Source of the DNA: Eucommia ulmoides
Taxonomy: Eukaryota; Streptophyta; Magnoliopsida; Garryales; Eucommiaceae
Reading direction: 5' to 3'
Length of the DNA: 64,000 nt
NCBI GenBank assembly: GCA_016647705.1
Contig: CM028338.1
Span: 11,748,240-11,812,239, forward strand
Under the pieces are notes generated by a model. That model made no database searches and was not told the DNA's origin. It saw nothing but the letters and a program-made list of their open reading frames with translations. A program made the translations under genes and the position numbers. Of this stretch, positions 35,356 through 46,939 are shown one piece after another (within the stretch, counting starts at the first letter, position 1; every line of letters starts with the position of its first letter).

Positions 35356-36088
35356 TGGTGGTGCGTGAATACGTTGCTACTTTCACTGCAAGTGTATGGG
35401 TCAAGTTTTAATATAATGGGAGGAGTAAGGGTTGTCGTATCCACAAGGATTGGGGTAGACGGTCGTTGAGTACCATGATTATCATAACCTAACTTTATAT
35501 AGGCAATAAAAATGTAGTTTTTATATTAATAATATTCTAACCTAAGTTAATTAAACTAATTATACTAATATAGTAGTACGACGTTTGTGGGAAATTATTA
35601 CCTAGGGATTAACTTCGTTCACTTAAATGTATTCGTTTCAATCTAGTTTATATTAACGATCTTTATCCTATATGACAATCTTGGTATCGAAATCTCATTC
35701 ACTACCTCTCTCAAGTGTAAAGTGAATGAATATGTGACTTCGCATCAACGCCGAAGTCCCCTCGAGCTTCTATACAACACTTGGTCACATGATTCTCGTC
35801 CCAACTTCACAGATTGTACACTTTCTAACCCCCTCCCGAGTTATTAGATCATCGCGTTTATGTTTAAACCCTAGTCCGAATCTGATATTACCACTCCTGA
35901 ATGTCTAACCTCGTATTCTTAGTATATCATAACAAGCATATAAACACAGAATAATGGTAAACACAATCGTATAAACACGAACAACCATTAATGAAATATA
36001 GATTTTATATAAATGACATTTTCGTGAATTACATCGATCCCTAAACAATATATGTTTAGTTACATATGGCCGTAACCCTATATACAAC
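35356..36088 (-). repeat. element E LTR, proximal part (continues at 40614)
   Basis: LTR of the same general type as A and F, cut at 36088 by element C. The cut is marked by ACAAC on both sides of C (36084-36088 and 40609-40613). Confidence 0.8.
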
Positions 36089-37349
36089 TGATAGGTGTGA
36101 TCTACCTACGTATTTACAAACCGGTTTTGTTAGTTTTAGAGTAGTTTTATAGTTATTTTTATATGTTTTAATATGTTTTTATTCTTTTCGTATTAAAACA
36201 AGTGCGTGGGGTGAAAAAGTATGAAATCGGAGCATAAACGATCAAATCATATCGAGAACGGTTGGAGAACAGTGGAAAAATAAGCAAAGAGGAAATATTC
36301 TGAAAGAAGCCCACCGCCTAGGCAGTGGCCTTTGCATAGTTTAGATATTTTGTTAGATATTTTTGAGCCTATAAATACCCTTCTCTCCTCCTCTCTTTCG
36401 ATCTCTTTGGCCCCTAAGGCCTTAGGCTATATTTTAGGGTTAGGTTTAGAAATTTTTTAGGGAGATCTTTCAACCCGAAGTGGAAGATGAAGAGGGAAAT
36501 GATCGTTCGATATTTCTAGCGCCAATTCTTCAGATATAGGCTAAGTCACTCATTTCTTATCTGTGTTTTCTTCATTTTGGTAGTTGTAGAGCATGTTTAG
36601 CTTATTTTAGATTGTATAAATGGTTAGGGCCATAAGTTAAACATGGATTGTAATAGGGATTAATGTATTATTTATGAAAATATAGTTTTGGTTGAATTTG
36701 TGTTTCGTTTATGGTTGTTCCTTATAATTTTGATTATGTTGCCGTGTTTTCTACGATTATATGCAAGTTTAGATATATTGAGAATATGGGATTTGACACT
36801 CGGGAGAGGTAACCCCAGATTTAGACTAAGATAAACACAACACGACAATCTAACCACCCGGGAGGGCGTTAGAAAGTGTGCAATCGATGACGTTGGGGTA
36901 AGACTCACGTGACTTAAAGTCATTAAGATGTTGAGGGGGACTTCGGTGTTGACACAAAGTCACGTATTCCCCCATCTTACACTCAAAAGACGTGGCATGG
37001 AAGTTTACGAACCGAGATTATTGGATACACCGAACGCCGTTAATGTTAACTAAAACGAAAGCAAATGCATTTAAGCAAATAAAGTTAATCCCTAGGAAAT
37101 CTACTCCCCTAAACAATCTCAATATAGTATTTATAGTATAGTTAACTTAATTAGTATTTTAATTTAGTATTAGTAATAATTAAATTCTATTTTTGTCGCC
37201 TAAATAAAGTTGGGTTATGATAATCACGATACTCGATAGTAATCTCAATTAATCTCTGTGGATACGATACCCAACCGAAAGGTCCATTATACTAAAACTT
37301 GATCTGTACGCTTGCGGTGAAAGTGACAGCGCATTAATAGCGGTCACCA
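36089..37349 (+). repeat. element C 5' LTR (short palindrome array)
   Basis: Begins TGATAGGTGTGATCTACC and ends CGGTCACCA. The palindrome array is reduced to one unit near 36315 (CACCGCCTAGGCAGTGG). A TATA-like CCTATAAATA lies at 36368-36377. Confidence 0.9.
36368..36377 (+). promoter_or_regulatory. TATA-like box of the element C LTR
   Basis: CCTATAAATA, about 30 bp after the palindrome site. The same box is seen in the C 3' LTR near 39627 and, in element sense, in both G LTRs and in E. Confidence 0.65.
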
Positions 37350-37355
37350 AGTTGT

Positions 37356-37373
37356 TGGCACCGTTGCTCGGGA
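37356..37373 (+). promoter_or_regulatory. element C primer binding site (tRNA-Asp)
   Basis: TGGCACCGTTGCTCGGGA, close to the tRNA-Asp complement, just after the LTR. Confidence 0.85.
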
Positions 37374-39234
37374 TTGGTTTGTTGAATACAGTTTTCGACA
37401 ATCGCGACCAAGTTTTTGGTAATAATTGTCGGGATTGTGTTTTGGATTATTATTGATATTGTAAGTAAATAACTCGATTTTAATCTAGGCATTTCTTTTG
37501 TATATTTTCATTTATAGTTTTGTTTTTATTTTTCGGCAGGATGCTTAAAGATGTTACATCGACAGGTACTCTTGCGTTTCGTTCATTGGAACATCTCGCC
37601 AGTCATGAGGGCATGTGTCGGGCCAAGGACATTAAATCAAGTGCTTCTTGGGAGGTAACCCAGGGTCACAAATAAGTTAGATACATCTCCATCAATTTGA
37701 GTCGGAGGCGAGATCCTCTCACCTCCCAGGTATATGTTCTAAACCCCGTCTTTAATATCATGCTATTTACTGTCATTGGAATTATTGACGGGACATTTTA
37801 GGCAATGCCTGTGTTAAGTTGGTAGTGATGTGTAGTATGTTTTAGTATGTGTTTATGTTATTCGTTAAGTTTTACTGTTTTTATCGTATGCATGTTTGTT
37901 TAGGATTAATTTGTTTCATTTAGTTGTTGTTTTTTGACGTCATCTGGGCTTTACCCGATGATGATTTTGTCCCTTGGTTGTTTATTGAGGTCGAGCATAA
38001 CGCTCATTCATGTGTATTTTGTGTGCTTAATGTATCGTTTAGTAAAAGTTATTGTAGATCCTAAATACACGAGCACATAAACTCAATATAATACTATATA
38101 ATTGATTTGAAACTGATTATCCTTCACTCAATTTGATGACAATAGGGATTCAAGAACTTGATTTGGGGGAAATTCGAGGTGAAATCCTAGGTGAGTTGAT
38201 TTAAGAGATATGATTTAGGCATTCATTTGATCGCTTGAGCCTTTTAAAGCCTACCATGTAATATCATTATCCCTCATTACCCTGTCGAATCCTAAAAGCC
38301 GTTTCAATTCTGAACACTTAACATATACCCTAGCCGATTGATTTTTGTCTAAACCTATATCACCAAATTAAAGGCACAATGTGAGTGAATCAAGTTAGCA
38401 TTTTGCTACTTGATGTGAGCAGTTGGGTTTAGGGCGAACTTTGAAATTGGTTCGGTATTTAAGTACTCGCTTATTGTATGTCATTCCTATTTTTGCACAC
38501 TCCTAAAATTATAGAAATTCGAATGAGTTTGGGGGTGTATTACATAATCCTTTTTGCACACCCCTTAAACTATAACAATCAAATGAGTTCGGAGGTATGT
38601 TAAAAAAAAATAAAAATCTATACATTTCTTGTTGACAAGTGAGTACTACGTTCTTAATTGTATTGTTCAGGGTTGTTTCTAATTAAACTATGGGGTTTCG
38701 AGTGTGAGAGTGCCAAACGATGTGCCTCGGGTAACGTTAAGTTAACGACGTTAACCCATTTTCTATTCAAATTTACCCTTGGCCATTTTCCCAAAATAGA
38801 TCCAAACCCTATTGATCTTTTCGAACCTCCGAGCCTACATTAGTGGAGAATAGATCTCGGGTTAGGCGTATGGATTCCCTATACCTTAAAGGTTTTAGTT
38901 ATGAACTATATTGAAGGATAATCCCATCTAATCAATAGATAGTAATATATTTGATTATAATCACACACACTTAAACATGATCTAGAATGGCGCTTACTAT
39001 TTTTGAACGTTGAAATTCTAGAACATCACATGGTGTGATTTTACTTGAACTTGATAGGATTGGGGGCTGATGAGGGAAAATCTTTCGGCCGGTAGATGAT
39101 AATCAAAATTTACACATTTTTGTTTCTAGTGTTTTTAGTTTTTAGTTTTTAATTTCATAATTAGTTTTTATATTTTCTTGTATTGTGTAGGTGTTTTGCT
39201 CGAGAACTAGCAAAATTACGAGTTTGGGGGTAAT
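37374..39234 (+). other. element C internal region without gag-pol
   Basis: A short gag-start remnant after the ATG at 37541, then the non-coding 3' region and the polypurine tract GAGTTTGGGGGTAAT before the 3' LTR. Same organisation as B. Confidence 0.75.
38462..38647 (+). promoter_or_regulatory. conserved 3' structure, copy in element C
   Basis: Outer arms AGTACTCGCTT (from 38462) and TGACAAGTGAGTACT (38633-38647) pair with few mismatches. The inner polypurine look-alike is present twice (GAGTTTGGGGGTGTATT near 38525 and a degenerate copy near 38585), then an A-tract. Confidence 0.65.
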
Positions 39235-40608
39235 TGATAGGTGTGATCTACCTACGTATTTCCAAACCGATTTTGTTAGTTTTAGAGTAGTTTTATAGTT
39301 ATTTTTATATGTTTTAACATGTTTTTATTCTTTTTGTATTAAAATAGGTCCATGGGGTGAAAAGGTATGAAATCGGAGTATAAACGATCAAATTGTATCG
39401 AGAACGGTAGAAAAATAAGCAAGGAGGCAATATTCTGAAAGAAGCCCACTGCCTAGGCGGTGAAAATGTTGAGAAAAACCAATGTCTACTGAAAACTAAT
39501 CGCCTAGGCAGTGAGATTTACCGCCTAGGTAGTGAACCAGCAGAAACTTTTTATAATCCATCGCCTACTCCACCGCCTAGGCTGTGGCCTCTACACAGTT
39601 TAGATATTTTGTTAGAAATTTTTGAGCCTATAAATACCCTTATTTCTTCCTCTCTTCTAATCTCTTTGTCCCCTAAGGCCTTAAGCTATATTTTAGGGTT
39701 TGGTTTAGAGATTTTTGAGGGAGAGCTCTCAACCCGAGGTGGAAGATAAAGAGCGAAGCGATCATTCGACGATTCTAGTGCCAATTCTTCGGATATAGGC
39801 TAAGTCACTCATTTTTTCTCTTTGTTTTCTTCATTTTGGTAGTTTTTGGGCATTCTTAGCTCGTTTTACATTGTATAAATGGTTAGGGCCATGAGCTAAA
39901 CATGAATTGTAAAAGAGATTAACATATTATTTATGAAAATATAGTTTTGGTTGAATTTGTGTTTCGTTTATGGTTATTCCTTATAATTTAAATTGTGTTG
40001 CCATTTTTTCTATTATTATACGCTAGTTTAGATATATTGAGAATATGGGGTTTGACACTCGGGAGAGGTAACCTCGGATTCGAACTAGGATAAACACAAC
40101 ATATCAATCTAACGACTCGGGAGGGTGTTAGAAAGTGTGCAAACGATGACGTTGGGGCAAGACTCACGTGACCTAGAGTCGTTAAGTCATTGAGAAGGAC
40201 TTCGGCGCTGACACGAAGTTACGTATTCCCCCGTCTTACACTCGGAAGAGGTGGCGAGGGAGTTTACGAATCGAGATTGTTGGATATGCAGAACGTTGTT
40301 AATGTTAACTAAAACGAAATCAAATGCATTTAAGTAAATAAAGTTAATCCCTAGGCAATCTACTCCCCAAAACACTCTCAATATAGTATTTATTGTATAG
40401 TTAACTTAATTAGTATTTTAGTTTAGTATTAGTAATAATTAAATTATATTTTTGTCGCCTAGATAAAGTTGGGTTATGACAATTGTGGTACTTGATAGTA
40501 ATCTCAACCGATCCCTGTGGATACGATACCCGACTGAAAGGTCCATTATACTAAAACTTTATGCGTACGCTTGCGGTGAAAGTGGCAACGCAATAAAAGT
40601 GGCCACCA
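39235..40608 (+). repeat. element C 3' LTR (long palindrome array)
   Basis: Begins TGATAGGTGTGATCTACC and ends GTGGCCACCA. It is about 110 bp longer than the 5' LTR, mostly because the palindrome array at 39445-39595 has four to five units instead of one. Confidence 0.9.
39445..39595 (+). promoter_or_regulatory. CCTAGG-core palindrome array in the C 3' LTR
   Basis: Units such as ACTGCCTAGGCGGTG, ATCGCCTAGGCAGTG, ACCGCCTAGGTAGTG and CACCGCCTAGGCTGTG, ending about 30 bp upstream of CCTATAAATA (39627). Confidence 0.7.
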
Positions 40609-40613
40609 ACAAC

Positions 40614-41257
40614 TAAATACAAGCTGAACATATACAAATATTCAACCAAATCTAAGAGATAAACAAGGAGACTAACCATTATCCCAAGATCCGCGACTAA
40701 AACTGCTCCGAGAATACTTCATCATTCTTTGCGTTGTGATATTCTATTATTGGTCGAATGGCCTTGCAGCTCTCAAGACTCCCGAAAACGTCTACTTCTT
40801 GTTTGGGGAGAATAAGGATGATATTTATAGGATTTAAAATATCTCAAAATATCCAAAAATATCTTAAAATGTCAGGCTCTAACCACTGCAGCGGTGGATA
40901 GGTCAGTAGGATTTTTGGCAGGTGACCGCTGCAGCGGTCGTTTGACCACTTTAGTGGTGGAGCTCTCTGTATTTTGATCACTGCAACAGTGGCCTGACCG
41001 CTGTAGCAGTGGACCTTCAACAAACTCTCTGTATTTTCACCGTTGCAGCAATGGATGCATGCTTTGGATTTGGCCGTTTTGCTCTTTTTGTCCACCGTTC
41101 TTCCACTGCTTTGATCGTTTATGGACTATTTTAGTTCTTTTTCACCCCAAATACCTAATTTAAGATAATAAATAAAAACGTATTAAAACACAATAAAACG
41201 CTATAAAAATACTCAAAAACTACCAAAATTGACTTGAAAATAAATAGATAAATTACA
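40614..41257 (-). repeat. element E LTR, distal part
   Basis: Resumes after element C. In element sense a CTGCAG-core palindrome array (plus 40878-41060) precedes a CTATAAATAT box (plus 40821-40830). Confidence 0.75.
40878..41060 (-). promoter_or_regulatory. CTGCAG-core palindrome array in the E LTR
   Basis: Best unit ACCGCTGCAGCGGT near 40923, with variants ACTGCAGCGGTGG and ACCGCTGTAGCAGTGG. The core differs from every other element in the window, while position and spacing are the same. Confidence 0.65.
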
Positions 41258-41626
41258 CTGACCTGATACTTCGGGAAGATTGATAAAGTGAGAATTATAA
41301 ATTATAGAGTTTAACATCAAGTTCATCCCAAGAACTGCAATCTCGAGTCAAGCTTTGATTGATTTTCTAGTAGATCTAACCCTAGAAGAGAAGAAGATAA
41401 CCCAGGAATGTCATAATTAGGTTTGAGTTTGTGGAACGTCTGGATTGAAGGAGCGGCAAACTCAAGATAATGCAGAGTTGGAATCATGGTGTAGACACCG
41501 CATCTGGTCCAACCTGATTTTGCATTGTAAAATGTTTTTTCAGATCTAAAGTAAATTTTTTTAGAAATTTTAATTCAATCTAGAGTCAAATTTTGAGAAA
41601 TTTTAATTAATTGCTTAAAGGGATAA
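41258..41626 (+). pseudogene. element D pol fossil, RNase H piece
   Basis: Short plus-strand blocks such as PDTSGRLIK near 41261 and SLWNVWIEGAANS near 41430 belong to a Tat-lineage RNase H. They continue D after the E insertion and are cut by F at 41627. Broken. Confidence 0.65.
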
Positions 41627-43061
41627 TGTACAAGAACATTTTTACACTCATGTCTGACTACTTGCAAGTGCACGAGGTGAAGTTTTAGTATAATGGATCT
41701 TTAAGATCGGATATCGTTCCACTAGGAAATGTGTTTGAATAATTGAATATTGTAATTGGCATAATCTTATATTATCACGACTTTTCAAGAATTGTTTGAA
41801 ATTTAATTACAACTAAGTTAAACTAATACTATACGGTTAGTTCTAATTACATGAATTACTTAAGGATTGATTTTATTCACTTAATACATGTTTGACTTCG
41901 TTTAGTTAAAAATCCTATCCGACAATCTCTGTATCTTAAGTTCATTCACTCCCTCTCCCGAGTGTGTAGTGAATAAATATGTGACTTCGCATTGACGCCG
42001 AAGTCCCCCGCGAATATCTTTTCGAACACATAGTCACACGAGTCTTGACCCAACGTCATGGATTGCACACTTTCTAATGCCCTCCCGGGTCATTAGAACA
42101 TCGCGATGTGTTTAACCCTAGTCCGAATCAAGGTTACCTCTCTCGAGTGTCAAACACCGTATTCTCAAAACCAACCCTAATATCTAGACAGGCATATTAA
42201 AATTGTAATAAAATGGTAAACATAATCGGATTTAGATAAACAATCATTAAAGTAACATATATTCAACCAAACAAGTATTTTCATGAATTACAAAAACCCC
42301 TAGATAATATTTATCTAGCCTACATGATCATTCCCATATAAACAATAAAACAAAAGGGATTCAACATCATTAGATAAAAGTAATTACAAAGATAAAAATA
42401 AAGGAAGAACGATCAAATCTGAGGGTGGAATAGTCCATTGTCGCCAAGGATCAATCCGCAAGTACTTCATCTTCTCCGAATGATGAACCTCTTCTTTGGG
42501 CTCTCAGGAATGGCTAAGGATCACCTATCTAATGTTAGGAACGTTTTTAACAAGTGTGGGAACGAAGGAATTAAGTACAAGGGTTGAAAATATCTACAAA
42601 ATATATTTTTTCTGTTGTAGAGTGACCACCACGACAGTGAGGATCATTGCTGTGGTGGTAGGCGTATCGTCAGGCTCACCACTGCGACATTGGGCCGAGC
42701 CCTAATCTTTATGTTCTTTCACCGTTGCGGTGGTGGATTGATTGCTGCAACGGTGAGATCTTCACAATTCTCCCTACATCAAAACAGCAGTGGCGGTGGG
42801 ACTTGTGCAAAATTAGGCCTTCACGACATTCTCACCGCTGCGACGGTGAGTTGATCAACGCGGCGGTGGCTTGCTGTCCTGAACACTTGTATTTTTCATT
42901 GTTTCTTCGTCGTTTTCATACCGTTTCGTATGTTTATTGCTCATTCACGTCCCTCCACCTGATTTACATAAAAACAAACTAAAACGCAATAAAATATTAC
43001 TAATATACTCGAAAACTACCAAATTGGGCTTAAAAGTAGAGAGGTATTTTCAACATATCTA
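41627..43061 (-). repeat. element F 3' LTR
   Basis: Plus-strand start TGTACAAGAACATTTTT; pairs with 59547-60989. Palindrome array at 42620-42875. The left flank GATAA (41622-41626) is a possible target duplication whose partner lies outside the window. Confidence 0.88.
42620..42875 (-). promoter_or_regulatory. palindrome array in the F 3' LTR
   Basis: About eight imperfect units, for example TTCACCGTTGCGGTGGTGG near 42718 and CTCACCGCTGCGACGGTGAG near 42832. The TATA-like box expected downstream in element sense is poor here (CTTGTACTTAATTCC, near 42565). Confidence 0.58.
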
Positions 43062-44740
43062 CTACTCCAAACTTGGAATTTTGCTAGTTCTCGAGCAAAG
43101 TACCCTAACACTAAATTAACTAACTATACTAAGTGACTAACTACTCAACTAAAAATTAATAAACATCAACAAACAAGAAGTAAGCGCATGTAAGTTCCAA
43201 GTTTAATCGAAAAATCCAAGTGGTTCTTCCCTCAACAGCCCCTGATCAAATCAAATTCAGGAATAACACACTCCACGTGGTGTTCTAGAATTTCAACACT
43301 CAATATTAGTTAAAATCATTCTAGATCCATTTAAAATGTGTGTGTGTGAGAACTCAGGTAAATAACTATCCAAATACCAGATTGGATTATTTAATAGCTA
43401 AGCTCATGAATTAAACCTTAAAGGACTCAGGAAAACCATAAGCTTGACTGGGCTCAACTATCCACTAATATAGGTTCGGACATTCATAGAGATTAATAGG
43501 GCTGGGTTTGACTTTGGAGAATGACCAAGGGTATCACAGGAATAGAAGACAGAAAATTATTATAATTGAATGATACCCGAGGCATAAACGCTTGTCGCTA
43601 TCTTTCTCTCGTAACCCCACACATTTAAAACAGAACCCTGAACAAGAATTTAAGAACTTTGCATTCACTTATCGAAAGTAATGAAAATAAAAATGATATT
43701 CACATAGTTTTTTTTTTTAGATTTCTAACACTCCCCCAAACTTATTCGATTTTATACAATTTTAGGGGCGTGCAAATAGAATTCAAAGATTGACAAGTGA
43801 ATACACTAATATCGAACCAGTAAAAATTCGTCCGAAACCCACCTACTCCTCTCAAGTTGCATAAAATAATGCTAACTTGATTTCACTCAATTCATGCATT
43901 TGGCTTAGCGACAATGGTTTGAAATTTTTTTAATTGGATATGGTTTTGATATATGTTCAGAATTGAAAATATTATCAGCTTCTACAGGGGAATGAGGGAT
44001 AAAAAATTTAGGTTAGCTACAAAGGTTCAAGCGAAAAAAAATTGAAGGCCTAAATCACGCCTCCAGAATTACCTTACCTAAGATTCCGCCTCAAGTTTTT
44101 CCCAAATCAATTTCTAGATTCCTCATTTCTTTCATGAACTTATTACTGAATAATCGATGTTAAATTGTTCAGATAATTATACATTGAGTCTATATGATCG
44201 TGCAATTTAGGATTAAAATAATTTTTACTTAATCGACATGCTAAACACACAAAACACACATGAATGGCATCACCCCCTGACCTTGGTATACAATTAGGGG
44301 ATAATTTTTATCATCTAAAAATGGCCCAGATGAACTCAACAACTCAACATGCAAATACGACTTCATTCATTAACATATCTACACTAAATGTAAACACTAG
44401 CATACATGCATTAACTAAACATTACACATGCACAAAAAAAATTAAAAATAAAACTAAACTAGAAATTAAAATCTATATCACATTTTAAAACTTCTACAAA
44501 TCAAAAAATTAACATACATAAACATCCTTCACAAAAACTAAACATTTCTAGTTCAATGTTAATACATCAAAATATTGTTGATCCTTCTTTACCAAAAACA
44601 AAATTGAATGAACATTCCACCCCAAACTTAAACGAGGCAATGTCCTCATTGTCTAAGAAGAGAACCCAATACAAGATATAAAAATGATAAGAAAAGCTCG
44701 TTTCCGAACACATACCTAGGAGGTAAGACATAAAAGTCTC
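43062..44740 (-). other. element F long non-coding 3' region
   Basis: Homologous to those of A, B, C, E, G and H, and nearest to H. No reading frame is supported. Confidence 0.8.
43662..43804 (-). promoter_or_regulatory. conserved 3' structure, copy in element F
   Basis: Outer arms CATTCACTTATCG (43662-43674) and GACAAGTGAATAC (43792-43804). The inner hairpin near 43730-43772 holds AAGTTTGGGGGAGTG in element sense. The A-tract lies at about plus 43709-43718. Confidence 0.68.
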
Positions 44741-45900
44741 ACCCCTTACCGTTCACTAGGAGGAATGTCATCACTATCGCCATTTCGACGGAAAGAAAAT
44801 GGTGGTGGTTGCAACTCGTGTGATTGGAGTTGTGGCACTGGCGGATAGAGATTCATGTCGATGCCAATGTGCTCGCATATAAGCCGTTGGATCTGATCCT
44901 GCTGCCGTGAGTACTGGTCCTTCAAAATACGGATAACGGCAATGTTATTCCAGATGTTGTATGGATCATGGAGAAGAAAGCGAATGTCAGTCCGGATATC
45001 CTGGATATCTGGATGTGGCATTTCTGACGGGCGGCTAGAGGTCTCAAGAACTTGGGCCTCAGACGGCCCTACCTCCTCCTCTACTTCTTGCGCAATAGAG
45101 CCCTAGGATCCGCCCTTCCACATTCTTGTAATGGTGGCAAGATTGAGGGCAGTGATTGGGGACCATGGACTATCCCCTGTGATCACCACTCTAGCGCTCT
45201 TGAAAAGCTCTGTCAACAACGATGGAAAGGGAAGGCCAGCTTTTGTTATTCGAACAACATGCATAATCAACGAGTAGAAATGGAATTCGACATTCAATGG
45301 CTTTCCCCCTCCAAATGGCATGTTGTATAATGGCTCTCTCGTTCAAAACGTCTAAAAAACGAGAAGTAGGGAGCAGGTTTCCACAAATAAAGTAGGGCCA
45401 TATTTTCTGTACTGGATTCAAGAACTTTGTTGGGAAGGTGGCTTGACCCGGCCCTATGATAGTCCACTGGACATCACCCGTAGTCAAGGCCCAGATCATT
45501 TGCTCCATGCTCGGCTCATACCCTAGAGATGGCTCCGACAGCCCTAATCCCAATACTTCATTAAAAGTTTTGGGACTGAACACGATAATGCGATTACGGG
45601 CCTTTGTCTGGTTGTCTTTAGCTTCTGTGATATTTACGTAGAATTCCCAGACTTATGAAACTTCCCCTAGGGGAGGTGATTGACAGAATTTTTCCCAACC
45701 TCGGCTTCGAATAATATCCTTGAATTCTACCGATAGATCATCCAATGGGCCAAATCTTCTTTGTTTCATGCACGTTCTTCAGAACTCATGTCAATTGAAA
45801 TGCTCTTTTGCCTTCTTGGAAACAAAACAAAAGAAATCATAATCACTGGCCAATCCCGATACTTCCCCCCGTGACCTTTTGGAAGCAATGTGTTTTAACA
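44741..45900 (-). pseudogene. element F ORF3 fossil (plant-transposon-protein type)
   Basis: Minus-strand blocks FSPKTFNEVLGLGLSEPSLG near 45560, IWPYFICGNLLPTSRFLDV near 45370 and KPLNVEFHFYSLIMH near 45280, then a Q-rich C-terminal segment near 44900. The family is common in the post-pol position of Athila-like elements and has no established function. Broken. Confidence 0.75.
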
Positions 45901-46486
45901 TTATCCTTAGCATGCACAATCACAAACACGGCAACGAAATCATAACAGAACAACACAAAACAGCCCCACGCATCTAAACTGATAAGAACACGACTCAACG
46001 GCAAGACACACACACACACTAATCATTACCGTTTCAACACGAATTCAACAATGTGGCATTCAATCCATGACCACCAAATGCAACTAATCGTCGAAATATG
46101 AAAGAAAATCGCGAAAAAAAATAGGGTCTAGGGTTTAGGAAATAAACAAAATTCAGCCAATTACTGAATGTAGATGCAAATCACCCCATATATTCATCAC
46201 AAACTTGAAATATAAGTTGAATAACACTTAGTTGTTGGAAGAAATCGAATCAAATATCGCGAAATTGGAAGAAATCACTCGTTTAGTTCTTTAACCCTAG
46301 AATTCTAAAAATGCTTTAAGAATGGGTTTTTGGTGGATGAAATTGGTGAAATTCTAAAACTTGGTAAGTGGAAGGATGAAATTTGAGATTGGAATGAATT
46401 TGGAAGTAAGAAATTTGAGAGTTTTTGGAGTTTTTTAGGTTGATTTTTCTGTTCTGTGAAGTGTCGGGCCTTTAATTCGAACAGAT
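45901..46486 (-). other. element F spacer before ORF3
   Basis: Mostly non-coding, with a hydrophobic stretch potential near 45900-46000 that recurs at the same place in H. I cannot say whether it is leader, intron or coding. Confidence 0.4.
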
Positions 46487-46640
46487 ACTTCACCGCTGCG
46501 GTGGTGGGAGCGCCTTTTTTAAACCCTATAGCCTGAAGTTTCACCGCCCCGATAGTGAAGCGTTTTGATCAACTTGGTCATTCCTAGCATTTTCATCGCC
46601 GTGACGATGGTTTTACCACTACGGCGGTGAGTTTTCTAGT
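46487..46640 (-). promoter_or_regulatory. element F internal palindrome array between pol and ORF3
   Basis: Units TTCACCGCTGCGGTGGTGGG near 46489, TTCACCGCCCCGATAGTGAA near 46539 and CACTACGGCGGTGAG near 46616. The core matches the LTR array of F. Confidence 0.62.
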
Positions 46641-46939
46641 GGTTTCTTTTGATTTCATGACGTTTTCACAAAAATGCTCCACACCACTTGCTTCCACTTC
46701 ACTAACTCAACATTTTTAATCACAAACCTTAACCCCGAGTATCCATAATCCTTAATTCACATCCAAACAAGTTCCGAGAACGTTACGATCTCCAAAAAGT
46801 AACTGGTACAAAAGTTGGGCACGTTTTCTACCCTTAGATACACATAAAAAATGTACTTGATTTAACGTCCCTACATGGACCTTGTGAATTCCACCTCAAC
46901 CGTCAAGGAAGGAGATATTCTCCACAACTCGTGCTTCGT

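Larger units (their letters stand above)
36089..40608 (+). mobile_element. element C: non-autonomous (LARD-like) Athila-like LTR element inside E
   Basis: LTRs at 36089-37349 and 39235-40608, an internal region of about 1.9 kb without gag-pol, a tRNA-Asp primer site, a polypurine tract and an exact ACAAC target duplication. Same family as B. The LTRs differ at roughly 7-8% of positions by eye in the first ~170 bases. Confidence 0.92.
32648..41257 (-). mobile_element. element E: Athila-like LTR element, one LTR recognised, hosts element C
   Basis: Parts seen on the minus strand are one LTR (35356-36088 plus 40614-41257, split by C), a tRNA-Asp primer site, a gag-like piece and the long non-coding 3' region ending in a polypurine-like tract at about 32650. 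I find no LTR at the left edge, where D sequence abuts directly. No pol is seen. Broken. Confidence 0.75.
14009..41626 (+). mobile_element. element D: Tat-like Ty3/Gypsy LTR retrotransposon, container of the nest, broken
   Basis: D survives in pieces at 14009-15474, 30754-32647 and 41258-41626, separated by younger insertions A and E and cut again by F. Visible parts are the 5' LTR, a TGGCGCCG primer-site start, gag, reverse transcriptase and the RNase H region. The reverse-transcriptase stretch KRKNGKWKMCVD and the gag type point to the Tat lineage. Many breaks; clearly the oldest large element here. Its 3' LTR must lie beyond the window. Confidence 0.8.

Noticed and set aside
36089-37349. 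C and B as host genes or long non-coding RNA loci
   Set aside because: Paired LTRs, primer site, polypurine tract and flanking duplications identify them as LTR elements.
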